Below, piece after piece: positions 42,562 through 52,400 of a DNA stretch of 64,000 nt. The translations under genes were made by a program, and so were the position numbers. The notes under the pieces are model-generated. The model did not search any database, had not been told where the DNA came from, and saw only the letters and a program-made list of their open reading frames with translations. Where the stretch lies: contig NZ_JAVAMB010000015.1 of assembly GCF_030730925.1 (NCBI RefSeq), positions 46,824-110,823 on the forward strand. The letters run 5' to 3'. Source of the stretch: Flavobacterium sp. DG2-3 (GTDB lineage: Bacteria; Bacteroidota; Bacteroidia; Flavobacteriales; Flavobacteriaceae). Every line of letters starts with the position of its first letter. Position 1 is the stretch's first letter.

Positions 42562-44685
42562 CTAGTAATCAAAATACCAATTAAAAATATCTGAACGTAA
42601 TCCGATACTAAACCAAGTCGTACTTTGCTTAAAAGTTGTTGCTGTTTCTTGTGTTGGGTCAAAATTTCTGTAGATTAAACTTCCAAATAGCTTCAAATTT
42701 GTCATCGGATTAATTAAATATCCTCCTTGAATGTCTGCAATAAAAACACTGGTTTTGTTTCCTTGTCCAATTTTCACACCTGTATCATACGGACGGTTCA
42801 CATCATAACTTTTATAAATATTTCCTCCATAGTTATAAGAGTCCTCTGCTGTGTCAAAATCTAAACCTCGCGTTCCCATTGTCAGCTTTGCATCGGCAAG
42901 CCAACGCCCTTTGTGGTATCTTGCAATAGCAATAAGCTCTTGGAAGTTTCCGCCCCACTGGTGCCCAACACTCTGATTATTATGTCCGTAATTTGTAATA
43001 ACAGCACTGTGCGAGTATACATAAGGACGCACGCTATTCAATTCGACCTGTACTAAAAGATCTTTTACGTTAAACGCATTGAAATATTTTGCTCCAAGCT
43101 GAAATCCAAATTTATTCTTCCAGCTTTTATTTCCTGCTCCAACATCAGAAACAGAAAATTCATCAATCAAGAATTGCGAATAAAAATTTATGCTATTATT
43201 CCATTTGTATTTACCTGTAATTCCTAAAAGAGCATTTCCGCTTCTAGACGAAGAACCAAACTCTACCGCTCTGTAAAAAATAATCGGATTCACAAAATTA
43301 GCATCAAAACCTCTGTTGTTCGTGTTTGTCCAAACTACAGATTCGAAAAAGCCTAAATTCAATCTATTAGAAACATTCCAGCTCAAATAATGGTTAGCCA
43401 TAAATTTTGTGGCGTAGGTTCTTTCGGCAGTTACTTCTGGACGAACGTCTTTCATCCACATATAGGTATTAGTATACTTAATTTTCCAAAATTTGGTATT
43501 CAATTTAAAATACGGATACGGACTTGCTCCATCGCTTTCTAATAAAGAACGGTAACCATCACCAATAAAATTTCGGCCATAACCCAATTGAAAATCAAAG
43601 ATTTTACCAGGAGCAAACGTAATATTAGCGTCAGCCAAAGGAAAATCGTAAGCATCTGTTTTGAATCTTTTGGCAATTCCAACTCCTGGAATTATCGCTG
43701 GATTTCCTCCAGACGGCTTGATAGATTCTGCATAATCGTTAAAATATCCTGCAAATCTTCCCTGACTTTCAAAAAATGTAGTCGTAAAGTTGATCTGCTT
43801 TCCTAAACCTCCTCTAAAGTTTAACGCTCTAGTATTCACGTAAGTGTAAGATGCATCAATATCTGAAGCTTTTCCTAATTGTAAATCTACAATCGGATTT
43901 AAAGCAAACCAATAATCTTCTCCTTGTATCTGCACTAGATTTTCATTCCACCATTTTCTGCCCAGCCAAGTCGAAGCTTTTTTCTGCAATGACTCGTTAA
44001 CTGCTCTTAAATTATAATATTTGGAAACCTCAGCATACGTGTAAGGCTTAGATGCCGTGTGGTTATTTATCCCCACTTGATTCATTTCAGCATCAAACTG
44101 GGAGTAATAACTATGAGAAAATGGGATATTTAAATGACTTTCAAATTCTGGATTATTGTATTTTTTATACACAATGCTATCCAATTCGGTCATTGGTTTT
44201 TCAACAGGTTTTAAAATTTCTGCCGCCGCCAAAGCTTCAGCCTCAAGCTGTGCTGCGCTTTTTAGCGGAATATCAATAGAAATAGTATATTTAGAATACG
44301 TCGGTTTTCCGTTATAAGTTGAAGGTTTTATTTTTGGAAATTGTCCAAATACCCTTTTTGCTTCTTCAGACAACTCTTCGGTTTCTGCAGAAACATAAAT
44401 TACTTTAAATTCTCCTTCAGCATTTACTTCAAAAAGCAATTTTACCGCTCCCTTATAATTGTTTTCTTTTAATTTTTGAGGAACTTGAAAATTTGCAAAC
44501 ACAAAATCCTGAACCTCTTTATAAAAACAGTTTTCTAATTTTTTGCCTTCTAAATTTTCGCAGTTAGGAAAAACGGGAAACATTTCTGCTGTAAAACCGG
44601 GCTGGACTGAAGAATTGCCCTTTTGCTGAGCAGAAACAATGAAGAATGAAAAGGTTAAAACAAGGGGCAAAAAAAACTTATTCAC
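42562..44685 (-). CDS. remB: Gliding motility protein RemB
   Basis: A 707-residue exported protein: signal peptide (MNKFFLPLVLTFSFFIVSAQ), an N-terminal TonB-C-like domain (about 45-135; GAVKLLFEVNAEGEFKVIYV and PSTYNGKPTYSKYTISIDIPL), and a long strand-rich region to the C-terminus (WFSIGLRSDIFNWYFDY) typical of an outer-membrane barrel. The domain order, size and neighbourhood with sprA match F. johnsoniae RemB, a cell-surface protein implicated in gliding; this rests on memory of that locus. It follows deoC by 19 bp on the same strand. Confidence 0.8.
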   Translation of the reverse strand: MNKFFLPLVLTFSFFIVSAQQKGNSSVQPGFTAEMFPVFPNCENLEGKKLENCFYKEVQDFVFANFQVPQKLKENNYKGAVKLLFEVNAEGEFKVIYVSAETEELSEEAKRVFGQFPKIKPSTYNGKPTYSKYTISIDIPLKSAAQLEAEALAAAEILKPVEKPMTELDSIVYKKYNNPEFESHLNIPFSHSYYSQFDAEMNQVGINNHTASKPYTYAEVSKYYNLRAVNESLQKKASTWLGRKWWNENLVQIQGEDYWFALNPIVDLQLGKASDIDASYTYVNTRALNFRGGLGKQINFTTTFFESQGRFAGYFNDYAESIKPSGGNPAIIPGVGIAKRFKTDAYDFPLADANITFAPGKIFDFQLGYGRNFIGDGYRSLLESDGASPYPYFKLNTKFWKIKYTNTYMWMKDVRPEVTAERTYATKFMANHYLSWNVSNRLNLGFFESVVWTNTNNRGFDANFVNPIIFYRAVEFGSSSRSGNALLGITGKYKWNNSINFYSQFLIDEFSVSDVGAGNKSWKNKFGFQLGAKYFNAFNVKDLLVQVELNSVRPYVYSHSAVITNYGHNNQSVGHQWGGNFQELIAIARYHKGRWLADAKLTMGTRGLDFDTAEDSYNYGGNIYKSYDVNRPYDTGVKIGQGNKTSVFIADIQGGYLINPMTNLKLFGSLIYRNFDPTQETATTFKQSTTWFSIGLRSDIFNWYFDY

Positions 44686-44704
44686 TTAAGATTTGGGTAT
44701 TTAT

Positions 44705-45448
44705 TTAATATTGATTTGGGGAAATTTCTCCGTTTGCAATTGCTTTTGCGGCCGAAGTACCGATGCGTTTTACTCCTAAACGAATCATTTCTGCTGCTTC
44801 TTCAAATGAACGGACTCCGCCGGCTGCTTTTACAGAAAGTGGCGAAGCATTTTCGAGCATCATAATTATAGACGGAACTGTTGCTCCATTTGGGACATTA
44901 TCATCTGTTTTATAAAAACCTGTAGAAGATTTTACATAAACAAATTCAAAATCATCTTCTTTAAAATTAGATACTACAACATGTTTTATTAAAGCAGATA
45001 TCTGAATAATTTCTTTATCTGTTAGGGCCGCAACTTCAATAATCCATTTTACTGTTTTATCATTTGCCAAGCCTATTTGGGTTCCAATTAAGATTTCCTG
45101 CTTTACTAAATCGAGGTCACCATTCTTGAATGCTTCGTAGTTGCAAACAAAATCCAAATCGTCGGCTCCATTTGCAATAGCCTCATTTGCTTCTTTAATT
45201 TTGCTTTCAAGACTTGACTTCCCTTCTGGAAAATCGATTACAGTTCCTACTAATAAAACAGAATTGGCCTCAACAATCATTTTTTTTGCCAAAGCAACAT
45301 ATTCTGGCCGAATCATGATCAGTTTAAAGCCTTCTTGAATAGCTTCGGCAATTGCATTCTTGACCACAATAGTATTTTCTGCTTCCGAAAGTCCAGCTTG
45401 CGATGCAGTTTTTAAATACGTCGAATCTAAATATTGCTTTACATTCAT
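44705..45448 (-). CDS. deoC: Deoxyribose-phosphate aldolase
   Basis: DeoC splits 2-deoxyribose 5-phosphate into acetaldehyde and glyceraldehyde 3-phosphate. From the ATG at 45448 it has 247 residues (MNVKQYLDSTYLKTA). A start at 45478 adds an unrelated short stretch. Catalytic features are the DDLDFVCNYEAF region, Schiff-base Lys in EFVYVKSSTGFY, and KAAGGVRSFEEA. The TIM-barrel class I layout and length fit. It precedes remB. Confidence 0.94.
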   Translation of the reverse strand: MNVKQYLDSTYLKTASQAGLSEAENTIVVKNAIAEAIQEGFKLIMIRPEYVALAKKMIVEANSVLLVGTVIDFPEGKSSLESKIKEANEAIANGADDLDFVCNYEAFKNGDLDLVKQEILIGTQIGLANDKTVKWIIEVAALTDKEIIQISALIKHVVVSNFKEDDFEFVYVKSSTGFYKTDDNVPNGATVPSIIMMLENASPLSVKAAGGVRSFEEAAEMIRLGVKRIGTSAAKAIANGEISPNQY

Positions 45449-45475
45449 TTTGTTTGAAGTTGCAGAAAACCAGCA

Positions 45476-45483
45476 CAAAAGTA
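45476..45483 (-). promoter_or_regulatory. Candidate -7 element upstream of deoC
   Basis: The minus strand reads TACTTTTG, matching TAnnTTTG, 27 bp before the deoC start at 45448. No matching -33 TTTG was found. It follows the UUCG-loop terminator of the upstream unit. Confidence 0.45.
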
Positions 45484-45532
45484 CATTTTATATTGATAAA
45501 ATAAAGCTTTTTAACGGCTTGATTTTCTTGTA

Positions 45533-45557
45533 ATAAAAAACCCACCGAAGTGGGTTT
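45533..45557 (-). terminator. Terminator with UUCG tetraloop after gcvH-vanZ
   Basis: On the minus strand AAACCCAC-TTCG-GTGGGTTT forms an 8-bp stem closed by an extra-stable c(UUCG)g loop, followed by a T run. It lies 4 bp past the VanZ-like stop. Confidence 0.92.
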
Positions 45558-45560
45558 CAA

Positions 45561-45944
45561 TTATATTTTATCGATTTGCTTTTTAAATCCTATTGCAGAA
45601 AAAACTGCTACAAAGGCTCCAAGCGCATTTGCTAGAATATCTGTAACATCTGCAGTTCGCGTTACTGTCAGAGCATTTTGGAGAATTTCGATTGTAATTC
45701 CAAAAAAAACAGAAAATATAAACGAAATCAGATACGCTTTATAATCATCTGCATCTTTTCCTTTTAATTCTTTTTTGAAAAACAAAATCCAAGAAATTGT
45801 AAATCCAAAATGAAAACAGAAATGTACAATTTTATCAATGCTTGGAAAACTAACCGCTGGTATATTACTAGAATCTGTCAGGCAAAAATAAGCAATGATT
45901 CCAGAGCAGATAATTGCCCAAATTAATAAGAGTTGTTTAGGCAC
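45561..45944 (-). CDS. VanZ-like membrane protein
   Basis: A 127-residue membrane protein with four helices: about 4-22, 38-57, 70-88 and 104-120. The motifs DKIVHFCFHFGFTISW and GITIEILQNALTVTRTADVTDILANALGAFVAV are those of VanZ (PF04892), first known from teicoplanin resistance but widespread with unknown function. It overlaps the gcvH stop by 8 bp, so it is translationally coupled; I see no functional link. The loop Thr-Arg-Thr is the conserved Arg/Asp region of the family. Confidence 0.8.
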   Translation of the reverse strand: MPKQLLLIWAIICSGIIAYFCLTDSSNIPAVSFPSIDKIVHFCFHFGFTISWILFFKKELKGKDADDYKAYLISFIFSVFFGITIEILQNALTVTRTADVTDILANALGAFVAVFSAIGFKKQIDKI

Positions 45945-46317
45945 CGATTAATTCTTTATAAGCTTCATCAGACAATAAAGAATCGATTTCTGATGCATCA
46001 GCAATTTTTATTTTAATCATCCATCCAGCTCCATAAGGATCAGAATTTACAGTTTCAGGAGCACTTTCTAAATCTTCATTAAAAGCAATGATCTCACCTG
46101 TTAATGGTAAAAATAAATCAGAAACTGTTTTTACAGCCTCAACAGTTCCAAAAACTTCATCTTTTGAAAGTGTCTGATCTAAAGTTTCTACCTCAACATA
46201 CACGATATCTCCTAACTCTTTTTGTGCAAAATGAGTAATTCCTACAGTCGCAACATCTCCTTCGATGCTAACCCATTCGTGATCTTTTGTGTACTTTAAA
46301 TTTGCTGGTATGCTCAT
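45937..46317 (-). CDS. gcvH: Glycine cleavage system H protein
   Basis: The H protein carries the aminomethyl group between P, T and L proteins of glycine cleavage on a lipoyl arm. From the ATG at 46317 it has 126 residues (MSIPANLKYTKDHEWV). A start at 46359 would add 14 odd residues and overlap the promoter-like element. The lipoylated residue is Lys63 in FGTVEAVKTVSDLF. It is cotranscribed with the VanZ-like gene and follows sprA by 86 bp. Confidence 0.94.
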   Translation of the reverse strand: MSIPANLKYTKDHEWVSIEGDVATVGITHFAQKELGDIVYVEVETLDQTLSKDEVFGTVEAVKTVSDLFLPLTGEIIAFNEDLESAPETVNSDPYGAGWMIKIKIADASEIDSLLSDEAYKELIGA

Positions 46318-46358
46318 AATCGTTGTGTTTGAAAATTGATTGTTTAAAATTATAGCCA

Positions 46359-46366
46359 CAAATGTA
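46359..46366 (-). promoter_or_regulatory. Candidate -7 element upstream of gcvH
   Basis: The minus strand reads TACATTTG (TAnnTTTG), 41 bp before the gcvH start. The gap to sprA (46318-46403) has no hairpin terminator that I can see, so some sprA read-through into gcvH is possible. Confidence 0.45.
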
Positions 46367-46403
46367 ATAATCTTCTAATGAAATCCAGTTTAGAAACTAA
46401 AAA

Positions 46404-49400
46404 TTAATTTCCGAAATTATAACGAAGCGTGAAACCTGATCTGATATTCGTTAAAGGGAAAGAAGTCGAAATAACTGCTTTCGAGAACGAATGATCGTAA
46501 TAGAATATGGCTGTCAAGTTTTTACTGAAAGCATAATCGGCTGTTAATTTTAAAGTCCAGATATTCTGTCCTGCTGCCAGCTGATTATTATCGTAATCTA
46601 AATATCGAACCAACGTTTCATTATTTCTATATGAAAAATCAGCTTTTATGTTAATATCACTTTTAATAATTCCAGTTGGATTATCTGCCAATCTTGACGA
46701 AATAATTACGTCTTTAAAACGATATCCTACTCCCACAACATATTCTACTCCTCTAACTTCTGTCAATAAATTATTATCAAAGCTCATAGACAGTGCACGG
46801 TCTTTTTTAACCTCTGTTAATAAACGGAATGAATTTTTCAGCTCAAAATCAACTCGAAGAAGCGGACTAAACTGCTCTACTAAGTTAACGTTAGACATAA
46901 TCGTTTTATTAAAGAAGTTCGTGTTTACGTCCTGTCCTAACGGATTTTCTAAATAATCAAAATTAGACCTAAACTGACTGATCGTGTAAGAAGCTCTATA
47001 ATTATGCTGTAATGAAAAACGTCTAAAATGATCTTTGAAATACTTATAACGCATTAAACCATTATATTTTACATTCCAGTTTGGAATAGGGAAACTTCTA
47101 AAAATACTTGTTGAACTGCTTGAAGCATTTGCTCCCGTATACGCTGCCATGAAAGAAGGCAACAACACTGCTTGATTGCTTTTTGAGAAACCAATAGGAT
47201 AACCTTCGTTGGCTACATAAATTTTATAATTTGGATCTGTCTCAGCTGGAATCGGATTTTCTGCATCTCCATATCTCGGAATTGGTCCTCCTCCATAATG
47301 CTGTTCAGCCAAACGGTTTGCGATAACCAGACGGTTACTTCTGAAATCATCAAATGCTGACGATACCGTTTCTGTACTTGTTGAAAAAGCCGTCTTAATC
47401 AATACTGTTGAAATAGAAAACATTCCGTAAGTATATGGCGACAATGGTATATACTCACCTGTACTCTGGTCTACACTATATTGTTCTGATGAATTTTCAG
47501 AGTACGCTCTATCCATAGCCAAATCAATTTTCAAGTCAGGCAATAAATCGACATTTGCTGTTACTTTTAAAAGCTTGTTGCTTACTTGCGTAAAGTTTTG
47601 GTTAAAGTTCTGATAACTGGTCAGCCATCCGTTTTTAGCAGCTTCAAAACGCACATCGTCCTGACTACCGAAAACGAATCCTAACGAAGGTTTAGACGTA
47701 CCAAAGAATCCTACTCCAGGAATATAACCCGGTAAAACTGTACCACTGTTTTTTGTGTAGTTAATCTGAACATTTTTAACGCTCGTTAAAACTCCAATCA
47801 AACCATCATAAAAAGGATTACTGCTTGTAACTGGTTTAGCTGTATTTACAATTTTCTCTCCCGGTTTTGGCGGTGCTGCTGGTTTTGCTTTTGCAGGTTT
47901 TCCACCCGGAACGAGACCTAAATATTTATACAGCGTATTCATATTTAATGTCGTCGAAAGTGTATTCGAATTGGCATTTTGAACCGTATTTCCTAAATCC
48001 CAAGACACTCCACTTTCATCAACGTATTGAGAAAGTGCCGTTGAAGACCTCTGCCAGTTGTAATCTGCCGTATACGAATAAGTAGCCTTTACAAAACTAA
48101 AGATTGGAATTTTATTAATTGGAATATCATAGTTTAAAACCAATTGCTGTAAATGCTGATTTGGTATACCAATATCAAAATAATCATCCCAAATATTAAA
48201 GTCTTCTTTAGGCGTGTTATCGTCGTTCAAAAAGTTTCTTACGATATTGTTAGACGCTGCCGTATAATTTAATTTTAATGATTTTGTTAAATTAAATCCG
48301 AAACCATATTGATAATTAAATGCAAAGTTTCTTCTGTAAAGCGGATCAAGACCAATACCCTCAACATCAACTTGTCTGTATTGCTGGCGGTTGCTTTGTC
48401 TTAAAATGTTAGTGTTAAACGAAACATTCGAAGGAAGATAATTGATATTAAAATCACTCAACAGCTTCCAATAATCACTTGTTTTCATGAATTTGGTCTG
48501 CTTAAATGGCACTACTTCTTTCGGCTGGAAAGTATACGCATAATTAACAGAAGTATTAGATTGTTCATCGTCATAGCTCTCCACTTCATAATCGTGTCGC
48601 TCTACCTGATTGTACGATTGAGAGAATGTAAAGTTTTCTACATCATAAACATGCGGCTTTTGTTCTGGTGCTCTATCTTTTCTTACGCCAATAAAGTTGA
48701 TGCTTTTACGCTTTGTATAATCTACCGCACGCGTTCTAATATTATCTTTTTCTGCTGGATCTGTAGTTTCTGCTATTAATTGATCCAATTTAATATCCTG
48801 ATTAAACGGATCGTATTCTGGCGTAATAACTTCTTCGCCAATTGCATAATTGAATGGCAGATTAATACCCCATTTTGGAGGAAGCAGTTTTCCTAAATTA
48901 ATATTAGTTACAATGTTGTACTGCTGAATATCTTCACGATCTCTTTCGTTGGCTCCTTGTTCTAAAGAACCAAAACCAATTGTACTCTTTTTACCAGAGG
49001 CAGACAATGTCATCAAATCGGCCATATTGGTATCAACATTTAACAATGCCGCCATACCGCCTTTGTTTTCTAAATCTGACATACGAAGTTCGTTAAACCA
49101 AACCTCTCCCATAATATCTTTATGGTTTGCGGCACTTTTTACTCCGACCATTAAATTTCGAACTAAACCAAAATTCGGATTTCCTTTAATACCTAAAGTC
49201 AATTTGCCATCCTGGTCACCCCCTTCTACATCAGGATCTCGGTCTGGATAATAAATACCGTTTATATCTCTTTTTGGTGAGTTTATATCGATATTCATTC
49301 CCAAAATTTTCATTCTTGTCAGTAATGACAAAACTAAATCAATATTATTTTCTTCTAGCCATACCTGATCTGCACTAATTGTACAAGATCCGCCCGTTCT

Positions 49401-52400
49401 TGTTACTTTTAACGGAATCTCTACTTGATAGAAGTTTTGTGTAAAGTCATTACCAAAACGAATAAATCCAATCATCTCATCATCTAAAAGTGGCATTTCA
49501 TTAGGAAGTGATTCTGCGTGAAGGAACATTTTCAGTTTTTTGTATTGACGCATATCAACACTTACATTTTTGAAAACCGCTCTAGAATCTTGATATTCTA
49601 ATCCATTACCACCAATTCGTACTGCTAAAGACTGCTCATTTTGGTTAATAATTGTATTGTTATTGTAAAGTTGTTCTCTTTGAACGCCTGGTGGAATAAC
49701 ATAATTTACAGGACATTTTGTACCGTTTTCTTGAATATTTACGGCTGCAACATCAAATTGAGTTCCGTCATTATCTGGATCCGTATCATTTGCATCTAAT
49801 GTTCCAGTATATTTTCTCCACTCTCCTCTTACTAAATCTAAAGCTCCAAAACGAACTGTCATTTGATCATTAAATCCTGTCATGAACATACGCATGAAAC
49901 GGATTGATCTAAAATCGCTAATATTTCCGATAGTATTTTGAGGTTTTGAAACAGGAATTTTAAACTGAATCCATCTTGCATTGGTTGAACCTCCATTAGG
50001 AAGTTCTACATTTTGAACTTCTCTAATATCTGTAATATAATTTTCTCCAACCTGCATACCTGGTCTTACATCAATACTATATTCATAATAGGCATTGATT
50101 GTACTCATGGTATTATCACGATTGATGTCCTCAACATCTGGAAGCGTTGTAGAACCTCGATTTGGATCGTCTACACTTACAGCAGAGTTTCCTTCTGTTC
50201 CATTGTATTTTTTATAACGATTTAAAACCCCTCCATCTGTATTTAAGAAATACTTATAATTATCTGCTGCAGGATCTTCTTCGCCGGCATAGTTCGTATA
50301 AATTGATCCTTCTTTTGCATCTGGCAAACCATCTAAACCAACGTCCTGATTTTTACGATTGTCTGCATTGGTATCAAACGCATAAATTAAGGATTGAGAT
50401 GCTGGCACGTCTCCCCAAATTGGCTGCGGATTTACCATTATCTGATCTGGCCCTAAACCATTTTCATATTGTTTTCTTCCGTCTTTCAGAACGTCTTCCG
50501 AAACTTCTCCTAAATTGAAATAAATTTTTCCGCTATTCGTTCCTGGAGCTTGCCCATTACCTACATAAGGATCTAGTACCCAGAACTGAATGTATTCAAC
50601 ATTTCCTTGCTCAAAGTTCGTAGAGTTCAGCGCACGCATAATTCCACCAAAATTAGATGAAGGACTGCTGGCTCCAAAATTAGGATTATTGTTATAAGGC
50701 CCTCTATCTGATGGATAATAGGTTAAATCCAGTGTATTAATAACCTGAATCTGACCTTGCGCAATATCTGTATTTGGATAAAGCTCTCTACTGTAAATTC
50801 TTCTCGTTGTATTTAAAGATAAATCATCGTTTGAAATCCCAGATGGTTTTGAAGTGTAGAAAATTGGATCAATAGTATACCATGCCAACTTAGCACGTTT
50901 GAAGCCATATTCTAATGTATTTGAACTGGCATTGAAAGTATTGTCTGTAGCAGAAGTGATAAACGGTGTTGAAGCCAAACTCCAAGCATAAGCCGATCTC
51001 ATATCGATCGTAGTCTGAGTACCTTCAAAGTCATCGATATAAATAGTAGCTTCACCTTCAAAATCACTTGCTTTTGGAGCATCTGGTTTTAAAAATGCTA
51101 CTTCTCCACGAATCGAAAGATTAGAAGGAACATCTGTATCAATATTCGGCAATTTATTGGCTAACCTTGTTAAGAATGGAACTTCTGTTGCATAATTTCC
51201 GTTGAAACCAAAAATAGTATTATTTACCGATTCTTGTCCATAACTTGATTTTTGAGTAAAAGGACGTTCTGTCATTTTTAAGAAAGTACCACCTACAACA
51301 AATTTTTCAGAAATTTTATGCTCAACATTGAATCCCATAAATCTTCTTGTCTGCTGACCAAAGATTGAATTATTCTCCAACGAAACTTCAATTGGAGTAT
51401 TAGAAGCCTGAAGTGAAGGATCTAATATCTGTACTCTTCCTAATTGGTAATCTACACTATAATCGATACCTTCTACTAAAACTCTTCCTGCGGCTGTTAC
51501 CACAACAGATCCCTGCGGCACGTTGAATGCACCGATTGGAATACCGTTACTTCCTGAAGATTTATATTTTCCTCTTAATAAGAATTTGTTTTTATCACTA
51601 TCCTGTAATGCACCGGCCTGAGTATTTCTATACATGTTTCTAAATACATATTTCCTCTGATTCGGGTTATAGGTAGTTGGATCATTATAGCTTTCACCAG
51701 AATTGGTGTTTAATTTTCTAAACAAAAGTTCTCCAAAAGGCTCTTTTGTTGTAAAAATAATTCGAGCATTCTGCACATCAACAGTTACTCCAGGAACATA
51801 ATCAAAGAATCCATCTCCACCAGTTTGCGGGTCATTATTGTAATTTAAACGGTCTAGATTAAATACATTTAATAATGGTGTTTGTTCTACTTTATCGTCT
51901 GGTGCAGGATTTGGCGGAAAAGTACTTCCTTGCACTGGCGTAATATAATTTATTGGCGAAGGATCGGTATAAAGAATGTTAAGTCTGAAATCTTCTTGTT
52001 TGATTTGATACGCTTGTGGAATTTGGTACACGTTTTTCATCATCAAATTCCAAACTGGATTTTGCACATTTGTTAAACTGCTTTTCAGCATTTTCAAAAC
52101 CAAACTCTGTGTTACAATGGCCTGATTGGCATTGTTGTTTCCTGTAACTACAGTAGCATCTACACCATCACTTCCGAACTCTCCGACTTGGTATGTTTGT
52201 CCACCAACCGTATACTCAAACGCAACGGCTAAAATTTCGTCATTAGCCAAACGCTGTTGCAACGAGATATAACCTAACTGCGGATTAAAAGTAAACTCGT
52301 TTGTCGTTAATTTTCTAGCATTTTCTAGAACAGAGTAATCTGTACCTTCATTTACGTTGGTATTATTAAATCCAGATTTTGCTGTTACAATTTCTCTAAT